A stretch of DNA of 64,000 bases from Verrucomicrobiota bacterium (GCA_016871675.1 VHCN01000003.1:28707-92706), one strand, 5' to 3'; counted from the first letter of the stretch, positions 16,681-27,383 are shown. A program made the numbers and translations. Notes: generated from the letters alone by a model not told the origin.

Positions 16681-17547
16681 ATGCGCACCCTGCTGAACAT
16701 TGCCACCGCCTGCGGATTGCTCGCAGCGACATCGCCGACTCGCGCCGCCGACACGGCGCTCTTCGCGCGCAGCAACCTCGTCGCGTGGTGCATCGTGCCG
16801 TTCGACGCGAAGAAACGCGGCCCCGGGGAACGCGCGGCGATGATGGAGCAGCTCGGCATCCGGCATTTCGCCTACGACTACCGCGCCGAACACATCGCGC
16901 AGTGGGACGACGAACTCGCCGCGCTCAAGCGCCACGGCATCAGCCTCGACGCGTGGTGGTTTCCTGCGACGATGAACGACGAGGCACGCCGCGCGGTCGA
17001 GCTCTTCAAGCGGCACGGCGTCAAGCCCCAGTTCTGGGTCACCGGCGGCGGCGCGTTTGTGAAGCAGCCCGAGGAACAGCTCGCGCGCGTCGAGTCCGAG
17101 GCCAGGCGCATCCGGCCCATCGCGGAAGCCGCCGCCAGCGTCGGCTCGCAAGTTGCGCTCTACAACCACGGCGGCTGGTTCGGCGAACCCGAAAACCAGA
17201 TTGCCGTCATTGAGCGACTCCAGCGCGACGGCGTCATGAACGTCGGCATCGTTTACAACCTGCACCACGGCCACGACCACCTCGACCGCTTCCCCGCGCT
17301 GCTGGCGAAGATGAAGCCGCACCTGCTCGCGCTCAACCTCAATGGCATGACCAAGGACGGCGACAAGGCTGGGAAGAAAATCATGGTGCTCGGCCACGGC
17401 GACCTCGACCTCGCGCTGCTCAAGGCCATCCGCGACTCCGGCTGGCGCGGCCCCGTGGGCATCTTGAACCACACCAACCTCGACGCCGAGCAACGCCTCC
17501 GCGAAAACCTCGACGGCCTCGACCACCTCGTGAGGCAACTGCGGTAG
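16681..17547 (+). CDS. secreted TIM-barrel (sugar phosphate isomerase/epimerase-like) protein
   Basis: 288 residues with a signal peptide (1 to about 22, ending TRAAD). The body resembles the AP endonuclease family 2/xylose isomerase-like TIM barrel: HFAYDYRAEHIAQWDDELAA, ISLDAWWFPATMN, VKPQFWVTGGG, VALYNHGGWFGEPENQ (near residue 160, with metal-ligand-like His and Glu), VGIVYNLHHGHDHL (near 183) and LALNLNGM. It probably isomerises or epimerises a sugar derivative in the periplasm. It is co-directional with the SGNH hydrolase (10-base gap) and the ROK-like gene (29-base gap), suggesting one operon. Confidence 0.8.
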   Translation: MRTLLNIATACGLLAATSPTRAADTALFARSNLVAWCIVPFDAKKRGPGERAAMMEQLGIRHFAYDYRAEHIAQWDDELAALKRHGISLDAWWFPATMNDEARRAVELFKRHGVKPQFWVTGGGAFVKQPEEQLARVESEARRIRPIAEAAASVGSQVALYNHGGWFGEPENQIAVIERLQRDGVMNVGIVYNLHHGHDHLDRFPALLAKMKPHLLALNLNGMTKDGDKAGKKIMVLGHGDLDLALLKAIRDSGWRGPVGILNHTNLDAEQRLRENLDGLDHLVRQLR

Positions 17548-17576
17548 AGCGCGCGGGCGTCAAACCATCCGCGCGC

Positions 17577-18995
17577 GTGAACGACCCGCATCCCGAATCC
17601 GAATTGGAACTGCCCGCGCCGAAGGTCGCGCCCGCGCTCGACCCGGCGTTCCGTCCCGCGGCGCTCGCGACGCGCGCATTCCGCGAACTCGTGCGCGAGT
17701 CGGGCGCGCCCCAACCGCTTGTCCTTGCCATCGAGCAGGCCGACGGCTCGGTCTTTCGCACGGAAACCGCGCTGCTGCCCGAAGCGCATCCAAAATCGGC
17801 GGTCAACTTTACGTTCGTCGAGCGGTTGGTGAAGTTTCTCCTGTGGTCGCGCGGCGGATGGCGGCTTCATGTCGCCGGGCCGGCGGGGCTTGCGGAGCGA
17901 GTGCGCGCGCACTTCCGCGACACGGCCACGGGGCGCTTCGACTCGGGGCTCATTGGGGAACAAGTGTTCGACCGTGCGATCGAAGTGTCCGCGTGCCGGC
18001 CTGACGAAGTGCCGGCAGAGAAGGCGCGCACGCAGGCGCTCGGGCGGCATCTCGACGGCTGCCGCATCGGCTTCGACCTCGGCGGCAGCGACCGCAAGGT
18101 GGCGGCGGTGCAGGACGGCCGCGTGGTGTTCAGCGACGAGACGGTGTGGGATCCGTATTTCCAGACGGACCCGCAGTATCACTACGACGGCATCATGGAC
18201 TCGCTGCGCCGGGCAGCCGCGCACTTGCCGCGCGTGGACGCCATCGGCGGCAGCTCGGCAGGCGTGATTGTGAACAACCAGATCAAGGTCGCGTCGCTCT
18301 TTCGCGGCGTCCCGCGGGATGTTTTCGACCGCCGCGTGAAGGCGCTGTTCCTCGAACTTGGCCGGGCGTGGGGCGTGCCGTTCGAGGTGGCGAACGACGG
18401 CGAAGTGACCGCGCTCGCGGGCTCGATGAGCCTCGGTCAAAACGGCGTGCTCGGCATTGCGATGGGCACGAGCCAGGCGGCGGGCTACGTGACGCCGGAG
18501 GGAACGATCACCTCGTGGCTCAATGAGCTGGCGTTCGCGCCGGTGGACTTCAACCCGGCCGCGCCGCGCGACGAGTGGAGCGGCGATTACGGCGTCGGCG
18601 CGCAATACTTCTCCCAGCAGGCGGTGGGGCGGCTGCTTGCACCCGCGGGCATCGAGGCGGAGCCGGCGGTGGGCCTGCCGGAGAAGCTGAGGCTGGTGCA
18701 ATCGCTGATGGCGCGTGGCGATGAGCGGGCGTCGAAGGTTTACCAGACGCTCGGCGTGTATCTCGGCCACGGGCTGGCGCACTACTCGGATTTCTACGAC
18801 TTCCGGAACGTGCTCATCCTCGGGCGGGTGACCACGGGCGCGGGCGGGGAACTGCTTGTGGCGACAGCGAAGGACGTGCTGCGCGCGGAGTTTCCCGAGC
18901 TCGCGTCACGCATCGCGTTTCACACGCCGGACGAAAAGGACAAGCGCGGAGGCCAAGCCGTCGCGGCGGCGAGCTTGCCGCGGATCGCGCGGTGA
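17577..18995 (+). CDS. ROK-type (ASKHA) sugar kinase-like protein
   Basis: 472 residues from a GTG at 17577. The first about 160 residues are not typical of ROK proteins. From about residue 163 the ASKHA fold starts: GFDLGGSDRKVAAVQDG (phosphate-1 motif), DAIGGSSAGVIVNN near 223, VANDGEVTALAGSMSLG near 272 with the catalytic Asp in NDG, and GIAMGTSQAAGY near 297. The family zinc-binding Cys cluster is not evident. It probably phosphorylates a sugar or is a degenerate relative. It ends the plus-strand run SGNH hydrolase, isomerase-like protein, kinase. Confidence 0.75.
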   Translation: MNDPHPESELELPAPKVAPALDPAFRPAALATRAFRELVRESGAPQPLVLAIEQADGSVFRTETALLPEAHPKSAVNFTFVERLVKFLLWSRGGWRLHVAGPAGLAERVRAHFRDTATGRFDSGLIGEQVFDRAIEVSACRPDEVPAEKARTQALGRHLDGCRIGFDLGGSDRKVAAVQDGRVVFSDETVWDPYFQTDPQYHYDGIMDSLRRAAAHLPRVDAIGGSSAGVIVNNQIKVASLFRGVPRDVFDRRVKALFLELGRAWGVPFEVANDGEVTALAGSMSLGQNGVLGIAMGTSQAAGYVTPEGTITSWLNELAFAPVDFNPAAPRDEWSGDYGVGAQYFSQQAVGRLLAPAGIEAEPAVGLPEKLRLVQSLMARGDERASKVYQTLGVYLGHGLAHYSDFYDFRNVLILGRVTTGAGGELLVATAKDVLRAEFPELASRIAFHTPDEKDKRGGQAVAAASLPRIAR

Positions 18996-19061
18996 GCGAG
19001 CCGGATTCCGGCGGCGCGATCACCACCAATCCCAATCGAGCGCCGGCGCTGGCGCGCTCAC

Positions 19062-19260
19062 TCAACCCTGTGCGGCGTCCGGCATGGTGAAGAATTCCGC
19101 GTGCCCGTCGCCGTGGAGGAAATTGACTCCCCGTTTGCCGCGCAGGGTGTGCCACGTGTTGCGCGTGCCGGTCAGGTTGCGGTTCATGTGCCAGACCCAG
19201 CAGCCCTCGATGATCTTCGTCTGCGACTTGACCGCGATTTCGGCCGAGCGGATGACCCGC
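19062..19260 (-). pseudogene. C-terminal remnant of a prepilin-like protein
   Basis: Bases 19260 to 19062 on the minus strand encode about 65 residues ending in a stop: VIRSAEIAVKSQTKIIEG, VWHMNRNLTGTRNTWHTLRG, KRGVNFLHGDGHAEFF. The NFLxGDGHAEFF pattern is the characteristic C-terminus of prepilin-like secreted proteins in this phylum; the intact gene at 19330 ends similarly with WFDGHAEF. No start, FTLIELL segment or head domain exists upstream, because those positions are occupied by the neighbouring gene on the opposite strand. It looks like the surviving 3' end of a gene lost by replacement. Confidence 0.6.
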
Positions 19261-19329
19261 GCGCGAGGAGAAAGACACGGGCTCCATCGGGTTGACAGGG
19301 AGCCACCAGCCTGACAAGGTTTCGAGACG

Positions 19330-20103
19330 TTGAATCCAAGTGAGCCGGCGATGAGTTCGAACCCGTCCATGCCGCGAGACGCCCGGGAGGCGTTCACGCT
19401 GATCGAATTGCTTGTGGTCATCGCCATCATTGCGATCCTCGCCGGGATGCTCATGCCCGCGCTCGCCTCGGCAAAAAAGAAGGCCCACACCGCCACGTGC
19501 CAGTCGAACGAGAAGCAGTTCGCCACGGCGGTCTTGCTCTACATCGACGACCATGACGACCAGTTGCCCGGCGTGTGCAACGACGGCCAGACGGCCAGCT
19601 ACGTGCGGAACACGAGCACGAACGTGTTCACATACGCCAACCCCGCGGTGTTTTACATCGCGCGATATCTGAGCCTGCCGGCTCCCAGTGCGGTGCGAGT
19701 GAGCCCGAAGGTCATGGTCTGCCCCGGCTTCCAGCGGCAGGCGCCGTTCCTAAACAACACGGGCATGACCAACCGCGTCCCGTATCGCCTGAACCCGACG
19801 GGCATCTTCGCGCCGTCACGGTCGGGGAGCCGACCCTTCGGGTCGCCTGCGAGCACGAACGTTATTGGGGGAACAAACACATACCTCATCCCGATCAAGA
19901 TGGCGCAAATCAACGCCCCGTCCCGCGAATGGATGCTTGTGGATGTGGATCGAGTGAACACCCCGCTCGGCACCGCGCCGCTGACCAACTCGTGGTGGGG
20001 CCAGCTTCCGAGCCAGCCGGTGCACGGCAACCGCACCAACGCCATGGCCGTGTGGTTCGACGGACACGCGGAATTCAAGAAAACCGCTTCGAACCTCCGC
20101 TGA
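19330..20103 (+). CDS. prepilin-type N-terminal cleavage/methylation domain protein
   Basis: 257 residues from ATG 19330 (ATG 19351 is an alternative). A short polar leader is followed by the class III prepilin segment [20 protein letters not shown] near residues 21-40, then MLMPALASAKKKAH. The head has YIDDHDDQLPGVCNDG near residue 76, a CPGF segment and a C-terminal AMAVWFDGHAEF typical of this secreted family. It is predicted to be processed by a prepilin peptidase and exported by a type II-like system that is not in this window. The residue before Phe is Ala, as in the gene at 1-642. Confidence 0.88.
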   Translation: MNPSEPAMSSNPSMPRDAREAFTLIELLVVIAIIAILAGMLMPALASAKKKAHTATCQSNEKQFATAVLLYIDDHDDQLPGVCNDGQTASYVRNTSTNVFTYANPAVFYIARYLSLPAPSAVRVSPKVMVCPGFQRQAPFLNNTGMTNRVPYRLNPTGIFAPSRSGSRPFGSPASTNVIGGTNTYLIPIKMAQINAPSREWMLVDVDRVNTPLGTAPLTNSWWGQLPSQPVHGNRTNAMAVWFDGHAEFKKTASNLR

Positions 20104-20209
20104 GCCGCACAGTCCGCGGAGCGGTCTCTCGAGGCGGACGAGGCGGAAATTTCCGGTTGCGCGCGCAAGGCGTTCGCCTAGCCTCGGCCGCAATTCAGCA
20201 TCCACCGCC

Positions 20210-21118
20210 ATGAACACCAACCGTCGTGACTTTTTCCGCACCGCAGCGCTCGGGGCGGGCTCGCTTTCACTCGTCCGCGCCGAGAGTCCAGCCGCCGAGC
20301 CCAAGACCAAGGCGGCCGCGAAGCCCGCTCCCAGTTTCTCCAAGCCCGCCAAGATGAAACTCGGCACCGTCACCTACAACCTCGCGAAAGACTGGGACAT
20401 CGAAACGATCATCAAGAACTGCGCCGAGGCGAAATTCCAGGGCGTCGAGCTCCGCACGACCCACGCGCACAAGGTCGAGGTCAACCTCTCCAAACAGGAG
20501 CGCGCCGAGGTGAAGAAGCGTTTCGCCGACTCGCCGGTCGAGTTGATGAGCCTCGGCAGCGCCTTCGATTACCACACGCCGGACCCATCCAAGCTCCGCA
20601 AGGACATCGAGGCGACCAAGGAATACATCGTGCTCGCCCATGATGTCGGCGCGAGCGGCGTGAAGGTGCGGCCGAACGACCTGCCGCCCTCCGTGCCTGT
20701 CGAGAAGACCCTCGACCAAATCGGCAAGTCGCTGCGCGAACTCGGGGAATTTGGCGCCGGTTACGGCCAGCAGATCCGCGTCGAAGTCCACGGCCGCGGC
20801 ACCGCCGCGCTGCCGCACATCAAGACGATGATGGACATCGCGAACCACAAGCTCGTGGGCGTGTGCTGGAATTCGAACCCGACGGACCTGGACGGCGACG
20901 GCTTCGATCACAACTTCAATCTCGTGAAGCACAAGATCTTCACCGTCCACATGCGCGACCTTCACTTGGAGGATTATCCGTTCCGCAAGCTGTTCGCGGG
21001 CTTGAACGAGTCGGGCTTCCAAGGCTTCTGCCTCGCGGAGATTCCGGACAGCAAGGATCCGGTGCGGCTGATGAAATACTACCGCAGCCTCTGGCTCGCG
21101 TATCAGAATCTCCTCTGA
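20210..21118 (+). CDS. Tat-exported TIM-barrel sugar isomerase/epimerase-like protein
   Basis: 302 residues. The N-terminus MNTNRRDFFRTAALGAGSLS is a twin-arginine signal (RRDFF), so it is probably exported folded. The domain belongs to the xylose isomerase-like TIM barrel (AP endonuclease 2) superfamily: LGTVTYNLAKDWDIETII near 45-65, FQGVELRTTHAHKV (first metal-Glu strand) near 75-90, IRVEVHGRGT near 185, and a last strand ending FCLAEIPDSKD near 275. It is likely to bind a divalent metal and act on a sugar or hydroxypyruvate-like substrate. Its 3' end is 8 bases from the convergent folK. Confidence 0.85.
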   Translation: MNTNRRDFFRTAALGAGSLSLVRAESPAAEPKTKAAAKPAPSFSKPAKMKLGTVTYNLAKDWDIETIIKNCAEAKFQGVELRTTHAHKVEVNLSKQERAEVKKRFADSPVELMSLGSAFDYHTPDPSKLRKDIEATKEYIVLAHDVGASGVKVRPNDLPPSVPVEKTLDQIGKSLRELGEFGAGYGQQIRVEVHGRGTAALPHIKTMMDIANHKLVGVCWNSNPTDLDGDGFDHNFNLVKHKIFTVHMRDLHLEDYPFRKLFAGLNESGFQGFCLAEIPDSKDPVRLMKYYRSLWLAYQNLL

Positions 21119-21126
21119 ACCGTGGA

Positions 21127-21654
21127 TCAACCGTCCGAGGGTCCAAGTCGCAGGACAACCTCCCCGGGAGGAAGTTCAGCGAGGAGCATCGCAGCCGTTT
21201 TCGCCTGACCCGGCAGGACGAACCCCGGCGCGATTTCGCACAGCGGTTCAAGCACGAAACGGCGACCATGTGCCCGCGGATGGGGCAGCGTGAGCGCGGC
21301 GGAGGCGCGGACTTCCTCTCCGAATGCAATCAGGTCCAGGTCGAGCGGACGTGGTTCGTTGAGCACCACCTTTGGCCCGCGGCCGAACTCCCGTTCGATG
21401 GCTTGCAGCTTCACAAGCAACGACTCGGGCGTCTCGCCTTCGAGAGGATCGAGTGCAACGACGGCGTTCACGAACATCGGCGAACCGGGCGGACAATCCA
21501 CGGGTGTGCTGGACCAGATGGACGAAACCGAGACCGATTCCGAGGAGAGCGCGGAAAGCCGCATGATCGCCGCGCGCAGGTTGGCGACAGGATTGCCGAG
21601 GTTGGAGCCGAGGGCGATTACGGCGATTGCGGATTGTTCGCGAGCGGCATCCAT
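21127..21654 (-). CDS. folK: 2-amino-4-hydroxy-6-hydroxymethyldihydropteridine pyrophosphokinase FolK
   Basis: 175 residues from ATG 21654. It transfers pyrophosphate from ATP to 6-hydroxymethyl-7,8-dihydropterin in folate synthesis. The N-terminal ALGSNLGNPVANLRAAI, the loop SSIWSSTPVDCPPGSPMFVNAVVAL, the FGRGPK segment and the signature RPLDLDLIAFG with metal-binding Asps near residue 115 are all present. A longer frame to 21750 overlaps the end of dapB and adds no similarity. It is the last gene of the run dnaA, small protein, dapA, dapB, folK. Confidence 0.96.
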   Translation of the reverse strand: MDAAREQSAIAVIALGSNLGNPVANLRAAIMRLSALSSESVSVSSIWSSTPVDCPPGSPMFVNAVVALDPLEGETPESLLVKLQAIEREFGRGPKVVLNEPRPLDLDLIAFGEEVRASAALTLPHPRAHGRRFVLEPLCEIAPGFVLPGQAKTAAMLLAELPPGEVVLRLGPSDG

Positions 21655-21689
21655 CTCTAATCCGAAATCGGCAGCCGGCAATCGGCGAC

Positions 21690-22424
21690 TCACCGGAGCC
21701 CCAGCACGTCCTGCATATCGTAGAGCCCTGGCTTTTGCGCAACGACCCATTGCGCCGCCTGGAGGGCGCCATGGGCAAAGGTCTCGCGGCTCGCCGCCTT
21801 GTGGGTGAGTTCAATGCGCTCGCCGTTCGCGGCAAAGATGACGGTGTGGTCGCCAACGACATCGCCGCCGCGGAGCGAGTGCATGCCGATTTCCGTGGCG
21901 GTGCGTTCGCCGGTGGTGCCGCTCCGGCCGTGTCGAAGGACTTCCCTCAATGGGTGCTTTCGCACGTCAGCGAGGATTTCCGCAAGCGTCGCCGCCGTGC
22001 CGCTGGGCGCGTCTTTCTTGAGCCGGTGGTGCATCTCCACGACTTCGAGATCGAAGCCGGGGCCGAGGATTTCCGCCGCCTTGCGTGTGAGCCAGAAGAG
22101 CGCATTCACGCCGGTGGAGTAGTTCGAAGCCCACACGATCGGGATGGCGGATTGCAGGCCGCGGATGGCGGATCGCTCCGCGTCGGTGTGACCGGTGGTG
22201 CCGATGACGAGCGCCTTGCAGTGCTGCTGGCAGATGTGCGCGAAGGGCAGCGTGGCGCTGTGAAAGCTGAAGTCCACCACAACGTCGGCAGCTTCGATGT
22301 GCGGCGCGAGATGGTCGCCGAGGTCGAGCTGCGCGGCGACGCGCAGTCCGGGATGCTGCGAGGCGCACGCGATGAGGGTCTGGCCCATGCGGCCCCGGGC
22401 TCCGGTGATGATAACTCGTGTCAT
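21690..22424 (-). CDS. dapB: 4-hydroxy-tetrahydrodipicolinate reductase DapB
   Basis: 244 residues from ATG 22424 (an upstream ATG at 22454 is less likely). It reduces 4-hydroxy-tetrahydrodipicolinate with NAD(P)H in lysine and diaminopimelate synthesis. The N-terminal nucleotide-binding site is VIITGARGRMGQTLI. DFSFHSATLPF is near residue 52, GTTGHT near 75, ASNYSTGVNAL near 100, and the substrate-binding EMHHRLKKDAPSGTA, with the catalytic His/Lys, near 131. It lies 71 bases downstream of dapA, forming a dapA-dapB pair. Confidence 0.97.
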   Translation of the reverse strand: MTRVIITGARGRMGQTLIACASQHPGLRVAAQLDLGDHLAPHIEAADVVVDFSFHSATLPFAHICQQHCKALVIGTTGHTDAERSAIRGLQSAIPIVWASNYSTGVNALFWLTRKAAEILGPGFDLEVVEMHHRLKKDAPSGTAATLAEILADVRKHPLREVLRHGRSGTTGERTATEIGMHSLRGGDVVGDHTVIFAANGERIELTHKAASRETFAHGALQAAQWVVAQKPGLYDMQDVLGLR

Positions 22425-22495
22425 GGGCTTCTTTCGTGAAGCGCGATTTCGCACCGCGCGGACGGGATGCCGCCGACGGCGCGTGTCGCGCGGAA

Positions 22496-23377
22496 TTACT
22501 TCAACACTCCGACGGATTTCAACGTCGCCCTCAGCGCCTCCCGGTTCTTCGCGACCATTGGGGCTAGCGGGAGGCGGTATTCCTCCGCGATGCGGCCCAT
22601 CATCGCGAGCGCAGCTTTCACGGGGATGGGATTGGTCTCGATGAAGAGGTCCTTGAACAATGGGTAGAACCGGGCGTGGACCTTGAGCGCCTCGGCCAGA
22701 TTGCCGGATGCGAACGCGCGAACCATCCGGCTGACTTCGCGCGGGATGATGTTGCTCGCGACGCTCACAACGCCCTGGGCGCCGACGCTCATGAAGGGCA
22801 GCGTGAGCGAGTCATCGCCGCACAGGATGGTGAACTTCGGTCCGAGCGAGGCGCGGAGCTGGCTCACCCGGTCGCACGAGCCGCCGGCTTCCTTGATGCC
22901 GATGATGTTGGGGCAGGCTGCGGCGAGGCGCTTCACGGTGTCCACGCCGATTTCGACGCCACAGCGGCCCGGGATGCTGTAGAGCACGAGCGGCAACTGC
23001 GTCTCGCGAGCGATGGCGCGAAAGTGCCGGAAGAGTCCCTCCTGCGTGGGCTTGTTGTAATAGGGGGCGACTTGCAGCGAGCCGTCGGCGCCGGCGTCCT
23101 CGGCGGCTTTCGTGAGGTAGATGGCCTCGCTCGTGGAGTTGCCGCCGGTGCCGGCGAGGACCTTCACGCGGCCTGCGGCGAACTTCACGGTGAGTTCGAT
23201 CACGCGGATGTGATCCTCGTAGTCGAGCGTCGGCGACTCTCCGGTGGTGCCGACCGGAACGATGCCGTCGATGCCGCCACGGACCTGCGCTTGCACGAGT
23301 CGCTCCAGCGCGGATTCGTCCAACCCGCCGCCCCGCTTGAAGGGCGTGACAATCGCTGTGTGGATGCCGGCGAACAT
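22496..23377 (-). CDS. dapA: 4-hydroxy-tetrahydrodipicolinate synthase DapA
   Basis: 293 residues from ATG 23377. It condenses pyruvate with aspartate semialdehyde in diaminopimelate and lysine synthesis. Signatures are the N-terminal GIHTAIVTPFK, VPVGTTGESPTL near residue 40, the AGTGGNSTSEAI block near 75, the Tyr of VAPYYNKPTQEGL near 104, LYSIPGRCGVEIG near 131, and the Schiff-base Lys in IIGIKEAGG near 160. The gene is only 2 bases downstream of the 70-residue unknown protein, suggesting translational coupling. Confidence 0.97.
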   Translation of the reverse strand: MFAGIHTAIVTPFKRGGGLDESALERLVQAQVRGGIDGIVPVGTTGESPTLDYEDHIRVIELTVKFAAGRVKVLAGTGGNSTSEAIYLTKAAEDAGADGSLQVAPYYNKPTQEGLFRHFRAIARETQLPLVLYSIPGRCGVEIGVDTVKRLAAACPNIIGIKEAGGSCDRVSQLRASLGPKFTILCGDDSLTLPFMSVGAQGVVSVASNIIPREVSRMVRAFASGNLAEALKVHARFYPLFKDLFIETNPIPVKAALAMMGRIAEEYRLPLAPMVAKNREALRATLKSVGVLK

Positions 23378-23379
23378 GG

Positions 23380-23592
23380 TCACTCGATGTCTCCGACGAT
23401 GAGCAGTTTGGCCGCGAGGGCGTCGTGCACAGCCTTCAACGCCTGCGAGGCGCGGGCGGTGTCCGCATACTCGAACTCGAAACTCTCGCTGCTGGTCGCC
23501 ACGCAGGGCGTCTCCTCCGCGCAGTACGCCACCTCGGTGGCGGCGAGGTTTACGAGCATTCCCTGGATGCGGATGAACAGCGGGACGGTCAT
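23380..23592 (-). CDS. conserved-looking small protein of unknown function between dnaA and dapA
   Basis: 70 residues from ATG 23592, beginning MTVPLFIRIQGMLVNLAATE. It has no signal peptide or membrane segment. The composition alternates hydrophobic and acidic residues (SESFEFEYAD, then an Ala-rich helix ending LIVGDIE), which suggests a compact alpha/beta domain. I do not recognise the family. It sits 96 bases after the dnaA stop and 2 bases before dapA, all on the minus strand, so it is probably translated with dapA. Confidence 0.6.
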   Translation of the reverse strand: MTVPLFIRIQGMLVNLAATEVAYCAEETPCVATSSESFEFEYADTARASQALKAVHDALAAKLLIVGDIE

Positions 23593-23688
23593 AAGCGGCC
23601 GGAACTTTGGGGAATCGCAGGCGTTTGGCGAGCCTGATTTTCGCGGCCCGAACGAGCTGGGAGCCGCGCGCACGACGACGTCCAATCC

Positions 23689-25110
23689 TCAACGTTGGAG
23701 CTTCTTTTCGAGCATGCCGACCCGCTGGCGAATGGCGGGGTCGACCTCCATGCGGTCCTTCACAAGCCGGCACGCGTGGAGCACGGTGCCATGGTCGCGC
23801 CCGCCAAACGCCTCGCCGATGGCGCTCAGCGAGCTCTCGGTCAGGTGCCGTGAGAGGAACATCGCCACCTGCCTCGGAAACGCGATGTTTTCCGGGCGGC
23901 GCTTGCTTGTCATGTCGGCCAGGCGGATGTCGTATTCGGTGGCGACGATCTTCTGGATGGTGTCGATGTTGACGACGGCGCGGCTTTCCTCGTGAAGGAT
24001 TTCGCGGAGCATCGTCTCGGTCTGTTCGACGGTGACCTTCCGGCCGGTGAGCGTGGTGAAGGACGTCACGCGAATGAGCGCGCCTTCGAGGCGCCGGATG
24101 TTCGAGCGGATGCGATGGGCAAGGAAGTCGATGACCTCGGGCGCCACCTCGACGTTCAAGAGGCGGGCCTTCTTCTGCAAGATGGCGAGCCGCATCTCGA
24201 AGTCAGGCGCCTGAACGTCTGCGACCAGACCCCACTCAAATCGTGACACGAGCCGTTGCTCGAGCCCCTGAATCTCGCTGGGCGCACGGTCGCACGAAAG
24301 CACCAGTTGGTGGCGCGCCTCCATGACGGCGTTGAACGTGTGGAAAAACTCCTCCTGAATCCGCTCCTTGCCGGCGAGGAACTGGATGTCGTCAATCAAC
24401 AGCACGTCGGCTGAGCGATACTTCTTGCGAAATCGCGCGAACTGGTTGTTTTGAAGCGCGTCGATGTATTCGTTGGTGAAGCGCTCGCTCGAGACGTAGG
24501 CGACTTTCGCGCCCTTCTTGTGCGCGTGGACATACTGGCCGATGGCATGAAGCAGATGGGTCTTCCCGAGGCCGACGCCGCCGTAAACGAAGAGCGGGTT
24601 GTAGGACTTGGCGGGTTGCTGCGCGACGGCGAGCGCGGCGGCGTGCGCGAAGTTGTTGTTGCTGCCGACGACGAACGTCTCAAACGTGTTTCGCGGGTTA
24701 AACGTGGCGTCGGCATTCGCGCTTCCGCGCGCCGGCACGCCCTCGTGGACCGGGGAATTCGATGCGGAAGCCTTGGACTTGGCCTGCGTCGCAGCGCCAC
24801 TCCCTGTCGCCGCGAGTGAGCCCGCACCCAGCACTTTGAATTTCACCAGGAGCGTCCGGCCTGTCGCGTGGGCGACGGCATCCTGCAGCAGGCCGAGGTA
24901 GTTGTCCTTCAGCCAGACTTCGCAAAACTCATTTGAAACGCCGAGCGTGATGGCCTTCTCGTCAATCGCGCACGCCTGCACCGGTGCAAACCAAAGGCTG
25001 AATGTCTCCGGATTCAGCAGGGTGCGTAGCTGCGCCTGACAGGACGACCAAACCTTGTCGGCATGCAAAGCTTGGGCCGGCTCAGCGCCGCGATTGGGCG
25101 TTTTATTCAC
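23689..25110 (-). CDS. dnaA: chromosomal replication initiator DnaA
   Basis: 473 residues from GTG 25110; a close ribosome-binding sequence AAAGGAGG occupies 25114-25121. DnaA opens the replication origin. Domain I (about 15-100: WFAPVQACAIDEK) contacts DnaB, then comes a variable linker (about 105-150), the AAA+ domain with Walker A GGVGLGKTHLLHAIG near residue 183, Walker B LLIDDIQFLAGKERIQ near 245, and the DNA-binding domain IV with the signature SLSAIGEAFGGRDHGTVLHA near 435. A longer frame reaches 25215 but lacks similarity. It is not followed by dnaN, unlike in many bacteria; the next genes are for diaminopimelate and folate synthesis. Confidence 0.97.
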   Translation of the reverse strand: MNKTPNRGAEPAQALHADKVWSSCQAQLRTLLNPETFSLWFAPVQACAIDEKAITLGVSNEFCEVWLKDNYLGLLQDAVAHATGRTLLVKFKVLGAGSLAATGSGAATQAKSKASASNSPVHEGVPARGSANADATFNPRNTFETFVVGSNNNFAHAAALAVAQQPAKSYNPLFVYGGVGLGKTHLLHAIGQYVHAHKKGAKVAYVSSERFTNEYIDALQNNQFARFRKKYRSADVLLIDDIQFLAGKERIQEEFFHTFNAVMEARHQLVLSCDRAPSEIQGLEQRLVSRFEWGLVADVQAPDFEMRLAILQKKARLLNVEVAPEVIDFLAHRIRSNIRRLEGALIRVTSFTTLTGRKVTVEQTETMLREILHEESRAVVNIDTIQKIVATEYDIRLADMTSKRRPENIAFPRQVAMFLSRHLTESSLSAIGEAFGGRDHGTVLHACRLVKDRMEVDPAIRQRVGMLEKKLQR

Positions 25111-25451
25111 GCGCCTCCTTTGCCGGGTTTTGGGCTGAAAATCCGTAGTTTTCCGGCAAGACCGCAACGCGCGCCACGCCCGCGCCGAAGCGGATGGGCC
25201 GTTTGCGCAATTCAAGTCGCCGGTCGTTCAAATCCATAAAATACTAATTTACAACCACTTACAGCATGTGTTGCTCGTCCAGCACTCCTTCCAAACCGAC
25301 GACGAGCCTTCCCTCATGCCGCAGTCGATGCCGGATGGTTTTTTCTTAGGCGAAGGGGCTGAGACTGACGAGGCAAACATATTAACTCTTGTTCCCAACT
25401 TACTCACACGCTCGGATCCTCGGAAAAATCAGGGTCTTCTTGCACGCGACG
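25111..25451. other. upstream region of dnaA, no gene seen
   Basis: About 340 bases between dnaA and the glnA terminator without a credible coding frame. It is locally richer in A and T than the surroundings (for example AAATCCATAAAATACTAATTTAC at 25233-25255), which fits the promoter region of dnaA and might fit a replication origin. I found no perfect TTATNCACA box; the closest is TTACTCACA near 25401. An origin is therefore not supported. Confidence 0.35.
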
Positions 25452-25487
25452 CTAAAAAATGGGCGCCCCGCCGGGCGAGGCGCCCCG
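25452..25487 (-). terminator. rho-independent terminator after glnA
   Basis: On the minus strand, arms GGGCGCC (25479-25485 region) and GGCGCCC (25461-25467 region) enclose a GC-rich loop and are followed by ATTTTTT (complement of the A run at 25454-25459). It lies 16 bases after the glnA stop codon at 25503, so it probably ends the glnB-glnA transcript before dnaA. Confidence 0.7.
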
Positions 25488-25502
25488 TGAACAACCGCTG
25501 TT

Positions 25503-26915
<1,413 letters not shown>

Positions 26916-26995
26916 TGGGTATTTCTTTGCGTTCAAGTTTTGGGTCAACCGACAAAAATCCCCCCCCAACCCGAGTCGGACGGGGAAATCCAGAT

Positions 26996-27383
<388 letters not shown>

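Noticed and set aside
25399..25410. Possible DnaA box and origin upstream of dnaA
   Set aside because: The best match is TTACTCACA, one mismatch to TTATNCACA, and no cluster was found; base composition alone does not define an origin.
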